Source: Pseudothioclava sp033100795
GTDB lineage: Bacteria; Pseudomonadota; Alphaproteobacteria; Rhodobacterales; Rhodobacteraceae
DNA length: 64,000 nt
Direction of reading: 5' to 3'
NCBI RefSeq assembly: GCF_033100795.1
Contig: NZ_JAWLVI010000001.1
Span: forward strand, 682,001 to 746,000
Shown: one piece after another, positions 36,131 through 44,478 of the stretch
Layout: each line of letters opens with the position of its first letter
How positions within the stretch are numbered: position 1 is the first letter of the stretch
Made by a program: the position numbers and the translations under genes
Notes under the pieces: generated by a model
What the model saw: only the letters and a program-made list of their open reading frames with translations
Databases searched by the model: none
Told to the model about the DNA's origin: nothing

Positions 36131-37125
36131 TCTTCCGCGTCCCAATCCTCGCGCTTTTGCTGGTCGCGGCGCTGGCGGCACTGGTGGCGCTCTGGTCCTC
36201 GGGGTTCGCGGTTACGGTTTTGCGGCGCTGGAACCTGTCCGACACCGGCCCCGCGCAATTGCGCCGCGAGCGCATGACCGAGCTTGTCTCGACCCTGTTC
36301 GGTGCGGTGATGATCGCCGAACTCGCAGCCCTTTTGTTGTTTGTTTTCAACGCAGACCGGATGGCCGCGCTGTTCGTCGGGGCGATGTGCGCGGTTGGCA
36401 CACTTGGCGTGAACCCCTATGGTTTCCCTGCCCTCTACCTGAAAATCGCGGTGTTTTTCGCTGCTGTTCTCTGGCTGGTGCTGGACCGCGCCGACAAAAT
36501 GGCACGCGATTACCCGTTAACCAAAGTGAAATACGGCGCGATCCTTGGTATCGCGGTTCTGGTGCTGGCCGATGGCGCGACCGAACTGACCTACTTCCTG
36601 AACCTGAAAACCGACGTGATTACATCATGTTGCTCGAAGCTCTTTGTGCCCGCGAACGAGGGGCTGTCAGACGAGCTTGCCTCGGTCTCACCCGCAATGG
36701 CGCTGGTTCTGCTGGCGGGAACCGGCGTATTGGTGGCCCTGTCAGGGGCGCTAAGCCTCTGGAGCGGGCGGTTTCACGCGGTTTTCGCGGTGCTGTCGGC
36801 GGTCATGTTCGGCGTCGGGCTGATGGCGGTGATTTCGGTCATTTCGTCCTATGTCTACGAGCACCCGAACCACCACTGCCCGTTTTGCATCCTGAAACCC
36901 GAATACGGCTATTTCGGCTACGCGCTTTATGTGCCGTTGTTTCTTGGCACGGCGAGCGGACTTGGCGCGGGGATGCTGTCGTTTTTCGCGCGCATCCCCA
37001 GCCTGCAAGCGCCGCTCCCGCGGCTGTTGCGGTCGATGACATGGCTTGCGCTTGGCGGGTTCGCGGGGTTCGGACTGGCCTGCCTTTATGCGATCCTCCG
37101 CTCGAACCTGATCCTGTTCGGATAA
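36127..37125 (+). CDS. Polytopic membrane protein with CCS and CPFC motifs
   Basis: 332 residues; family not recognised. About eight to nine hydrophobic segments. Two Cys motifs stand out between segments: Cys168-Cys169 (ITSCCSKLF, about one third from the end of segment 5) and Cys251-Pro-Phe-Cys254 in HPNHHCPFCILKPEYG. A C-x2-C pair plus a second vicinal pair recalls membrane thiol-oxidoreductases such as DsbB or VKOR in style, though not in sequence that I can align, and the His-His before CPFC could bind metal. It is coupled to the ABC ATPase gene (ATGA). I infer a role in thiol or copper exchange with the NosL-like proteins. Confidence 0.7.
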   Translation: MIFRVPILALLLVAALAALVALWSSGFAVTVLRRWNLSDTGPAQLRRERMTELVSTLFGAVMIAELAALLLFVFNADRMAALFVGAMCAVGTLGVNPYGFPALYLKIAVFFAAVLWLVLDRADKMARDYPLTKVKYGAILGIAVLVLADGATELTYFLNLKTDVITSCCSKLFVPANEGLSDELASVSPAMALVLLAGTGVLVALSGALSLWSGRFHAVFAVLSAVMFGVGLMAVISVISSYVYEHPNHHCPFCILKPEYGYFGYALYVPLFLGTASGLGAGMLSFFARIPSLQAPLPRLLRSMTWLALGGFAGFGLACLYAILRSNLILFG

Positions 37126-37148
37126 GGCCGCCGAAGGCCAAAGCGGCC
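37126..37148. terminator. Stem-loop between the NosL cluster and gloA
   Basis: GGCCGC (37126-37131) and GCGGCC (37143-37148) pair around an 11-base loop, directly after the stop of the membrane-protein gene and before the convergent gloA end. It is GC-rich but has no T-run, so termination is likely but not certain. Confidence 0.5.
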
Positions 37149-37161
37149 TCCGGTAAAGCGC

Positions 37162-37596
37162 TTACCAATGGCCGGTATTCTCCATGCTTGCCCAAGGCTC
37201 TGCTGGCGGTAACGGTTCCCCCATCTGCAACAGCTCTACCGAAACATTGTCGGGCGAGCGCACAAAGGCCATATGCCCATCGCGTGGGGGCCGGTTGATG
37301 GTGACACCAGCATCCATAAGCCGTTGGCACATATCGTAAATATTCTCGACGCGGTAAGCCAGATGCCCGAAATGGCGGCTATCCGAGGGCAACCCGTCAT
37401 CGCCATCCCAATTATAGGTCAGTTCGACATCGGCACGGCCATCCTCCTGCCCCGGCGGACACATGAACACGAGCGAGAACCGCCCGCCCTCGTTGTCGAT
37501 CCGGCGGCGTTCCCTGAGGCCCAGAAGCTCGTAAAACGTCTTCGATTTTTCCAGATCCTTCACCCGGACCATCGTGTGCAGATATTCGATTTTCAT
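37162..37596 (-). CDS. gloA: Lactoylglutathione lyase (glyoxalase I)
   Basis: 144 residues from the ATG at 37596 (MKIEYLHTMVRVKDLEKSKT); an upstream extension is not supported. Vicinal-oxygen-chelate fold: first metal His in YLHTMVRV, Glu in DVELTYNWD, second half HFGHLAYRVENIYD and final Glu in NVSVELLQMG. It isomerises the methylglyoxal-glutathione adduct to lactoylglutathione. Lies 36 bases after manC in the same direction. Confidence 0.85.
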   Translation of the reverse strand: MKIEYLHTMVRVKDLEKSKTFYELLGLRERRRIDNEGGRFSLVFMCPPGQEDGRADVELTYNWDGDDGLPSDSRHFGHLAYRVENIYDMCQRLMDAGVTINRPPRDGHMAFVRSPDNVSVELLQMGEPLPPAEPWASMENTGHW

Positions 37597-37632
37597 AACC
37601 GTCTCCCTTGTCTCACCCAGGCCTCGCAAGAG

Positions 37633-39078
37633 CTATCCTTTCGCTCCCTGTCCCCGCGCATAGGCATCCTCATAGCGGATAATATCGTCCTCACCAAGGT
37701 AAGCGCCCGTCTGCACCTCGATCAGAGTCAGCGGCTCGTTGCCCGGGTTTTCCATCCGGTGAACGGCCCCGCGCGGAATATAAACCGACTGGTTTTCCGA
37801 AACGAGCTTCACCTCGTTATCGACAGTTACCTTTGCCGCGCCTTCCACAACGATCCAGTGCTCGGCCCGGTGACGATGGCTTTGCAGCGAGAGCGCCGCT
37901 CCGGGATGAACGACAATCCGCTTCACCTGAAAACGCGGGCCGACGACAAGGCTCTCATACCATCCCCACGGGCGATAATCGCGCGGAAGTGTTTCCGCCT
38001 GCGGCACGGCCTTGGCCTTCAGCGCGGCAACCGCCTGCTTGACCTCTTGCGCGCGGTCTTTATGCGCCACAAGCACCGCGTCCGGCATGGCAACAGCGAC
38101 AATATCCGACAGGCCGATACCAACAAGCTCCTGCGCAGCGCTTGTCGCCTGCAAGAGCGTATCCTTGCAATCCAGCGCGGTCGCAGCCCCCGACGTCACA
38201 GTGCCAGAGGCGTCAGCCTCGGCCTCGCGCCAGACAGCCTGCCAGTCGCCAAGATCGCTCCACCCCCCCGCATAGGGCACAACACACAAGTTCGAAGCAC
38301 GCTCCATCACCGCATAATCAATTGAAATATCTTGCAAATCATCCCAAGCTTCCGGATCGAGCCGGGTGAAGGAAAGATCGCTCTGCGCCGCCTCGAATGC
38401 TGCGCGGGTTGCAGCCAGAACCTCGGGCGCGAACGCGGCAAACGCCTCAAGGATCGTGTGTGTCGAAAACAGGAATATCCCCGCGTTCCACAGGTGCATT
38501 CCGCTGGACAGCAGCGCTTTTGCGGTCTGCGCGTCCGGCTTCTCCACAAAGCTGCGAAGCGGTTGCGGTTCGGGCGCGAAATCCGGTGTTGGTGCGGATA
38601 GTTCAAGCCAGCCATACCCCGTTTCCGCCCGGTTGGGCCGGATTCCAAAGGTTACAAGCTGCCCGGCCTCGGCGGCGGGAATTGCCGCACGCACGGTCGC
38701 ACGGAAACCGGCCGCATCGGGGATCACATGATCCGAAGGCGCGACAAGCATCAGGGCTCCGGGGGCACGGGCATGAAGTGCCAAAGCAGCGGCACAAATC
38801 GCCGCGGCCGTGTTTTTCGGGGCAGGCTCGATCAGGATTTCGGCCGGCGCAATTTCGAGCGCCGCAAGTTGCTCGATCACGATAAAGCGGAAGTCCGAAG
38901 CCGTTATCACCATCGGAGAGCCGAACCCCTCCCCCGTCAGACGCCGCGCCGACGCCTGATACAGGCTTTCCTCTCCGCTCAGTTTGACGAATTGCTTGGG
39001 GTAGGATTTGCGCGACAATGGCCAAAGCCGCGTGCCAGCCCCGCCACAAAGAAGAACAGGGTGCAGGGTGGTGGTCAT
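37633..39078 (-). CDS. manC: Mannose-1-phosphate guanylyltransferase/mannose-6-phosphate isomerase
   Basis: 481 residues from the ATG at 39078; a TTG at 39117 would add 13 residues. N-terminal nucleotidyltransferase with LLCGGAGTRLWPLSRKSYPK and PKNTAAAICAAA, ending at about 350. A type-II PMI cupin domain follows (about 365-475, with YRPWGWYESL, PGAALSLQSHRHRAEHWIVV, SENQSVYIPRGAVHRMEN and TLIEVQTG). It makes GDP-mannose for exopolysaccharide or LPS. No other polysaccharide gene is in view. 356 bases separate it from the RTX-protein end. Confidence 0.93.
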   Translation of the reverse strand: MTTTLHPVLLCGGAGTRLWPLSRKSYPKQFVKLSGEESLYQASARRLTGEGFGSPMVITASDFRFIVIEQLAALEIAPAEILIEPAPKNTAAAICAAALALHARAPGALMLVAPSDHVIPDAAGFRATVRAAIPAAEAGQLVTFGIRPNRAETGYGWLELSAPTPDFAPEPQPLRSFVEKPDAQTAKALLSSGMHLWNAGIFLFSTHTILEAFAAFAPEVLAATRAAFEAAQSDLSFTRLDPEAWDDLQDISIDYAVMERASNLCVVPYAGGWSDLGDWQAVWREAEADASGTVTSGAATALDCKDTLLQATSAAQELVGIGLSDIVAVAMPDAVLVAHKDRAQEVKQAVAALKAKAVPQAETLPRDYRPWGWYESLVVGPRFQVKRIVVHPGAALSLQSHRHRAEHWIVVEGAAKVTVDNEVKLVSENQSVYIPRGAVHRMENPGNEPLTLIEVQTGAYLGEDDIIRYEDAYARGQGAKG

Positions 39079-39434
39079 AACATTACTCTCAACAACAGAA
39101 GTCTCGGCAAGCTTCAAAAACCGATGGTAAGACCCGACAAGCCTATGATCCAGTTCAATCTTTGCACTCTGGGAAATTCATCCCGCAGAATGACCCCAAC
39201 AGCTTTGGCAACCTGCAATCGGCTTGGGCCGGATCAGGGCAATGGTGCAAACAGTCGGTGATTGTCGCCCGCGCCAGACCTCGACCAGAGATTGCGACGA
39301 TACGGAACGCGGGTCGGCCGCGGAGCAAGGGATTAAACGACCTATGGTTTTCAGGGGTCTTCCAGCGGCTTTACGGTCGTCTCTGTTGACGGCGGAGAGG
39401 TGGAGCCCTCCGGACAGGCGCGACCGGACGGGGT
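39079..39434. other. Intergenic region upstream of manC
   Basis: 356 bases between the manC start and the end of the RTX-Hint gene, both on the minus strand. It must hold the manC promoter. I see no strong hairpin with a T-run, no tRNA-like cloverleaf and no convincing small gene. The base composition is slightly less GC-rich than the flanking genes. Confidence 0.5.
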
Positions 39435-42185
39435 TTACCCTTGACCGGAGACCGGTTCGACGCAAAGCCCTTCCGGTTCTCCCTTGAGCAGGGATTTGGC
39501 GTTACGCAGGTGGCGGTCTAGCATCCGCGCGATCCTGGGCCCGCGAAGAACAAGACGCGCCGGAGCGAAAGCCCCCTGCTCTGCGCTCAGACCCGGAAAG
39601 ATCGCCGCAAGCTCTGCCCAGACTAGCGGCCCGAGTGTCGCGCGCGCCTGCGGACCGGGAAGCAGGGTCTCGGAGGGGGCGCCCTCGGCGTAGATAATCT
39701 CGTGCGCGTCACACATCAGATGCACATAAGTCAGTTGCCCATCTGCGGGCATGGCCTGAAAACCGGGCATGGGTAATAGCTTTTTCGACGCGACCAGAAC
39801 CTCCTCCGCTCCGGTCATGCGCGCCACGATCCGCGAGTGCACCAGCACCCGGTGTTGCGGAGATACATAAAGGTCGCGCAGGGGCAGCCCCGATCCAAGC
39901 GCCCCCGCTGCGATCCGGATCGGCGCAATTTCCGGCGTGGATTGCAGCCGCGAAACCCCGATCCAGCGGATCGTTTGCGCCCCATGATCGCGGGTGACAA
40001 CCTTGTCGCCAACCCGCAACCGTTCAATTGCAACCTCCCCTTCGGGGGTCAGGATGCGGGTGCCCGCAAGATAGCAGGTGACGCCCGTGTTCTCGGCGGT
40101 GAAGAAGGTGTTGTCGGCGCTCGCGCCGGTAAAGGTCAGCGACCCCGTGCCGAACGAGGTGTTATCCGAATAGTCGACCGTCCGGCCATTGGCATCAAGG
40201 GTGTTCGACTGGTTGAGGATGCCATCGTCAGCCTGGTCGGCATATAGCTCGGCAAGGTTGTCGTAGAAGGCCGTGAGGTTGATAAAGTCGTTATTGGTGC
40301 TCGTGCCATCCGACAGCGTGCCCGTATTGCCGCTGTTGAAATCGGTGATGGTGTCATTCCCGTCTCCGAGCGAATAGACGAACGTGTCGTCACCCACCCC
40401 ACCGATGAGCGTGTCGTTGCCCGCCCCACCGATCAGCCAGTCCGCACCGCCAAGACCGCTAAGGAAGTCATCCCCCGCCCCGCCATCGAGCAGGTTCGAC
40501 ACCGTCCCCCCGTCGAATGTCCCGTCATAACCGGTCAGCGTATCGTTGAAATCGGAACCGATGATCGCATCAATCCCGACCGCGGTGTCTCCAGTCGCAT
40601 CCCCGCCACTAAAGCTGCCGGTAGAGAGTTCGATGTGGACCGCAGTGCCCGAGGCTGAATAGTCGGCCGTGTCGAAGCCCGTGCCACCGTCCAGTGCATC
40701 CGCCCCGGCACCACCGGCAAGAGTATCGTCTCCCGCCCCGCCATTCAGGCTGTCATTTCCGGCGCCCCCCGAGAGCGAGTCATTCCCGTCGCCACCATAG
40801 ATCGTGTCGTCGCCAGTTCCGGCGAAAACGGTGTCGCTTCCGGTTCCGCCATAAAACACGACACTACCGGAATCCCAGCCCCAGCTGTCGCCAAAGTTGC
40901 TTCCGGCGATTTCCTCTATATTCGTGAAGGTGACAAAAAAATTCGCGTCGGTAGTCCCGCTGGCGTCGACAATATCATACCCCGCGCCACCGTCGATCGT
41001 ATCGGAACCGCCTTGGGCCACATCGAAGCGGTCGTTGCCATCCCCGCCCCACAAACTGTCATCGCCAGAGCCGCCGATGATCGTGTCATCGCCGCCCTGC
41101 CCCGCCAGAAGCACCCCCGAGCTATCAAGCGATGCATCGATCAGGTCGGCATAATTCGTGCCCCAGATCTGCTCGATCTCGGAGAAGTCGCCATAGCCCG
41201 TGGTGCCAAAGTAGTCATAGCCGCCCGCACCATCGCCCGAGAAGGTAACACTTACCCCGAGTGCGGACGCATAGTTTGCAAACGAGATCGCGTCAGTATC
41301 GGTGCCGCCCTCACCGCCGACGATCAGGTCATAATCATGATCGTCGGTAATCAGGAAGGTATCGCTGCCATCCCCACCATAAAGCGTGTCCGAGCCATCC
41401 GCGCCGGACAGCTGGTCATCGCCTGCATCGCCATAGACCGTATCGTTCCCGGCGCCAGCAATGATCGTATCATTGCCATCGCCCCCGAACATAAGGTCAT
41501 CGCCCAGATCGGTGCTGGCGAAACTACCAATCGAGTCGTCGCCCGTGCCGCCATAGATCGTATCGTTGCCCGACGAGCCGAAGATCGTGTCATTGCCCGC
41601 GCCGCCATCGATCAGATCGTTGCCGGTGGTGATCTGGTCGCCATCGGCATCGGTATAGCCAAGCCCCATGCTGTCGGCACCCGAGGTGCCATCGACAGGC
41701 GCAACATAGCTGGCCGCATAGCGATCCGCCGCCATCCCGGAGGGCGAAAGGCTCACACTGTCAAGGGTGAGCGCGACAATCGGCCCCGCCTCAAGCGCGG
41801 TCTGATCGGTATTATAGGAGATCTCGGGCGCGAGATAGAGATTGCCCGCGGTATCCTGAAACACGGAAGCGGTGATCGCTGCCGTGGTGCCATCGGCATA
41901 GGTGATCGTGGCGTTATAAATAACGAACGCGTCGAAGGTCTGGAGCGCGCCGCCGTCGATCCGGAACGTATCGTTCGACGTGAAATTGTTCGTGTCGTAA
42001 TAGGTGGCCAGACCACCGCCATAGCTGCCCGGAGAAAGCGTCTGGATGTTCTGGAACAGTGGATCGGTTGACCCGCCGTAGGTCAGGCCAGCAAGCGTCG
42101 AGGCGTTTTCGCTGCTATCATTACCCTCGGCCGGGTCGATCGCAGGCGCTGTGCCAAGGTAGAATACGTCCCAGGTCGTCGCCAT
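39435..42185 (-). CDS. RTX-repeat Hint-domain secreted protein, long form
   Basis: 916 residues. Residues 1-165 match the N-terminal module of the short Hint protein (MATTWDVFYLGTAPAIDPAE; ATITYADGTTAAITASVFQD). From about 170 to 630 there are many RTX nonapeptide units (GGxGxDxxx, for example GGAGNDTIFG, GGDGNDSLSG), which bind calcium and fold outside the cell. The Hint domain begins at Cys704 (TCYLAGTRILTPEGEVAIER), with VSPQHRVLVHSR and YVHLMCDAHEIIYAEG. The protein lacks a Sec signal, is acidic, and is probably exported by a type I system not in this window. Self-cleavage by the Hint domain is inferred. Confidence 0.9.
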   Translation of the reverse strand: MATTWDVFYLGTAPAIDPAEGNDSSENASTLAGLTYGGSTDPLFQNIQTLSPGSYGGGLATYYDTNNFTSNDTFRIDGGALQTFDAFVIYNATITYADGTTAAITASVFQDTAGNLYLAPEISYNTDQTALEAGPIVALTLDSVSLSPSGMAADRYAASYVAPVDGTSGADSMGLGYTDADGDQITTGNDLIDGGAGNDTIFGSSGNDTIYGGTGDDSIGSFASTDLGDDLMFGGDGNDTIIAGAGNDTVYGDAGDDQLSGADGSDTLYGGDGSDTFLITDDHDYDLIVGGEGGTDTDAISFANYASALGVSVTFSGDGAGGYDYFGTTGYGDFSEIEQIWGTNYADLIDASLDSSGVLLAGQGGDDTIIGGSGDDSLWGGDGNDRFDVAQGGSDTIDGGAGYDIVDASGTTDANFFVTFTNIEEIAGSNFGDSWGWDSGSVVFYGGTGSDTVFAGTGDDTIYGGDGNDSLSGGAGNDSLNGGAGDDTLAGGAGADALDGGTGFDTADYSASGTAVHIELSTGSFSGGDATGDTAVGIDAIIGSDFNDTLTGYDGTFDGGTVSNLLDGGAGDDFLSGLGGADWLIGGAGNDTLIGGVGDDTFVYSLGDGNDTITDFNSGNTGTLSDGTSTNNDFINLTAFYDNLAELYADQADDGILNQSNTLDANGRTVDYSDNTSFGTGSLTFTGASADNTFFTAENTGVTCYLAGTRILTPEGEVAIERLRVGDKVVTRDHGAQTIRWIGVSRLQSTPEIAPIRIAAGALGSGLPLRDLYVSPQHRVLVHSRIVARMTGAEEVLVASKKLLPMPGFQAMPADGQLTYVHLMCDAHEIIYAEGAPSETLLPGPQARATLGPLVWAELAAIFPGLSAEQGAFAPARLVLRGPRIARMLDRHLRNAKSLLKGEPEGLCVEPVSGQG

Positions 42186-42500
42186 CTCAGACCCCGCTCA
42201 GATCAGAGCCACGGCCGGCGCAAATCGACCCGAAGGCGCCCCAAACCAGCAGTATCGGCCGCAGGTGGACACACCTGCCTGCCTGCCTGCACCGCGCAGC
42301 CTGCTCACATCCGGGTTCCGTCATCCACATGAACCACAGCCCCAACACAAAGTCGACGCAATCGCGCGCCGAACCCACTTCGGTAAATGAAGGTAGTCGG
42401 AAGAGCTTGGAAATCCGTTAACGCGCGAGCGAGGGAAACGCGCCGTCACAGCCGGAAAGCCTGAAAATCTCTTGGATTTTATCGGCGTTGCCCCACCCTG
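42186..42500. other. Intergenic region upstream of the RTX-Hint gene
   Basis: 315 bases between galM and the RTX-Hint start. It contains a 7-bp inverted repeat GCAGGTG-GACA-CACCTGC at 42261-42278 and four tandem CCTG units at 42274-42289, about 90 bases before the start codon. The rest shows no gene or recognised site. The RTX promoter is probably here. Confidence 0.55.
42261..42289. repeat. Inverted repeat with tandem CCTG units
   Basis: GCAGGTG and CACCTGC pair around GACA; the second arm runs into CCTG repeated four times. Four units is short for slipped-strand variation, but the position upstream of a surface-protein gene makes it worth recording. Confidence 0.6.
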
Positions 42501-43559
42501 TCAGGAGGTCGGCCTGTCGGTTGCAAAGCCCAGAACAATCGCCGCATGGTAAACCTCACCCGGCGCCAGAATGACGCGGGCCGCGCACTGTGGGTCAGCC
42601 GCGTTCACAAGGTCCGGCCATGCCTGCGCCTCCAGACACATGCCGTCATGCTTTTGGTAGGCGTGGCCCGCTTTGCCGATCACGCTGCCATCCAGAAAAT
42701 TGCCGGTGTAAAGCTGCACGCCTGGCTGGTCGGTCTGCATCCGCAGCACCCGCCCCGAGACAGGATCGCTCATCTCGATCAGCGGCCCATCCAGACAAAG
42801 GCAATGGTCGTAGCCCGCCACCGCCCCCGAACGGATCGAGGCCGCCAGAGGGCGCGGCGCGCGAAAATCAAAGGGCGTCGCCCCGACGGGCTCTGGCGGG
42901 AGCGGGATCATATGGCCGTCAACCGGCAGATAGCGCGCGGCTGGCACCGTCAAATCGGCCTCGATCGCGGCCATCGGGCGCGTGGCCAGCGCAGCACTGC
43001 CTGCAAGCGCGAAATAGCTGTGGTTTGTCAGTGCGATAGGGGTCGGCGCATCGGTGCGCGCCTCGTAGCGGATCGCTAAGGACACCCCGTCGGCGGCCTC
43101 CTCCAGCGCATAGACCACCTCGACCTCAAGGCGCCCGGGAAACCCCTGATCGCCGTCTGGGCTGACCAGCCGCAGGCGCACCGAGGGCGCATCCTCCAGC
43201 GCGACGATCTGCCAGTTGCGCCGATCGAACCCCTCGGCGCCGCCGTGCAGCGTCGTGGTCCCCTCGTTTTGCGACAAGCCATAGCTGCGCCCGTCCAACG
43301 TGAACCGCCCCCCCGCGATCCGGTTCGCCACCCGCCCGACAGTGGCGCCAAAGAACATCCGGTGGTTCAGATAGCCCGCCAGATCGTCATGCCCCAGAAC
43401 GATGTCGTCGAGCCGGCCATCTTTGTCAGGCACCATGAGCGCCTGAAGCGAGGCGCCATAGGTGATGATCCGCGCCGTCACATCCCCGCGCCGGAGCGTG
43501 ACCCTTTCGACCGGCTCGCCCGAAGGCAGATGGCCGAACAGCGCGCGCTCAGGGGGCAT
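42501..43559 (-). CDS. galM: Aldose 1-epimerase
   Basis: 352 residues from the ATG at 43559; the longer frame overlaps the upstream gene out of context. Family motifs: IITYGASLQALMVPDKDG (about 30), FFGATVGRVANRIAGGRF with the substrate-binding Asn-Arg, TTTLHGGAEGFDRRNW, and the catalytic His in IALTNHSYFAL; the catalytic Glu should be in LEAQAWPD near the end. It interconverts alpha and beta sugar anomers and supplies the beta-pyranose for the dehydrogenase. Last gene of the sugar-oxidation operon, overlapping the dehydrogenase stop. Confidence 0.9.
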   Translation of the reverse strand: MPPERALFGHLPSGEPVERVTLRRGDVTARIITYGASLQALMVPDKDGRLDDIVLGHDDLAGYLNHRMFFGATVGRVANRIAGGRFTLDGRSYGLSQNEGTTTLHGGAEGFDRRNWQIVALEDAPSVRLRLVSPDGDQGFPGRLEVEVVYALEEAADGVSLAIRYEARTDAPTPIALTNHSYFALAGSAALATRPMAAIEADLTVPAARYLPVDGHMIPLPPEPVGATPFDFRAPRPLAASIRSGAVAGYDHCLCLDGPLIEMSDPVSGRVLRMQTDQPGVQLYTGNFLDGSVIGKAGHAYQKHDGMCLEAQAWPDLVNAADPQCAARVILAPGEVYHAAIVLGFATDRPTS

Positions 43560-44478
43560 CGTGGAAAGCCTCGGTCTCGACCCGCTCACCCAGCAAGAAC
43601 GCATCCGCAACAAGCTGTAGGGGCGCCAGATCGACATCGCATTCACCCGCTTCAATTAATGCGGCGAAGCGATTGTAAAGGCGACGATATTCGTAATCCG
43701 GTGCGCTGATATTCTCCTGCCCGTCGATGAACAGACGCGCGCCGCCTTCGCGCAAAAGCACCTCGCCTTCATCGGTTTCAATCAGTATATCCCACGTTTG
43801 CGGGCCGGTCTGGCGCCAGTCGAACACGGCATCGACCGGCACGCCCGAGGCCGAGACCATCGCCAGTTCTGCCCCGATGGGCGCCTGTTTGTTCGCCGGA
43901 AACTCCAGCCGCGCCGAGACCGGATGCACCGGCTCTGGCATGATCCTCGTCAGCACCGAGAGCGCGTTGATACCCGGATCGAACACCCCCAGCCCACCCG
44001 GCTGCCAGATCCACTCCTGACCGGGGTGCCAGTGGCGCACATCCTCTTTCCACGCAATCGACACGCGCCGCAGGCTGCGGGTTTGCAGCAGGTCACGCGC
44101 AACCTCGACCGCCGCTGCCTCGCGCGAGTGCCATGTTGCAAACAGCGTCACACCCGCCGCGCGGGCCATCCGCACCAGCGTCTCGACCTCGGAGACACTG
44201 GCGCCCGGAGGCTTTTCCAGCATCACATGGCGGCCCGCGCAGATCGCCTGCACTGCCTGCTGGAACCGCCCCTGTGGCGGGGTGCAAAGCGACACGGCAG
44301 CAAGGTCAGGCTCGGCGGCCAGCATGTCCGCGATGTCGTGATAGCAGGGCAGCCCATCCAGCCCCGCGTTGCGGCTGGCAATCGCGGCAAGGCGGAAACC
44401 CTCCGTCGCCTCGATCGAGGGGAGGTGCTGGTTGCGTGCGATGGTGCCAAGCCCGACAAGGCCAAGGGTAAAGGTCAT
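43549..44478 (-). CDS. Gfo/Idh/MocA sugar 1-dehydrogenase (D-galactose / L-arabinose type)
   Basis: 309 residues from the ATG at 44478, with AGGAGA upstream. N-terminal NAD(P) motif LGLVGLGTIARNQHLPSIEA; catalytic Lys-Pro in VMLEKPPGASV; CTPPQGRFQQAV and WKEDVRHWHPGQEWIWQPGG are as I recall them from Pseudomonas D-galactose 1-dehydrogenase and Azospirillum L-arabinose 1-dehydrogenase. It oxidises the beta-anomer at C1 to the lactone, which the next gene's product opens. Both sugars are plausible substrates because these enzymes commonly take either. Confidence 0.82.
   Translation of the reverse strand: MTFTLGLVGLGTIARNQHLPSIEATEGFRLAAIASRNAGLDGLPCYHDIADMLAAEPDLAAVSLCTPPQGRFQQAVQAICAGRHVMLEKPPGASVSEVETLVRMARAAGVTLFATWHSREAAAVEVARDLLQTRSLRRVSIAWKEDVRHWHPGQEWIWQPGGLGVFDPGINALSVLTRIMPEPVHPVSARLEFPANKQAPIGAELAMVSASGVPVDAVFDWRQTGPQTWDILIETDEGEVLLREGGARLFIDGQENISAPDYEYRRLYNRFAALIEAGECDVDLAPLQLVADAFLLGERVETEAFHDAP

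Noticed and set aside
39079..39434. A small RNA or tRNA gene in this gap
   Set aside because: No cloverleaf, no strong stem followed by T-run and no recognisable RNA family pattern could be found by eye.
40300..41700. Many short DNA repeats that could suggest a CRISPR array
   Set aside because: They follow the codon phase of RTX nonapeptides (27-base period, varied) and lie inside one open frame. There are no constant repeats with unique spacers.
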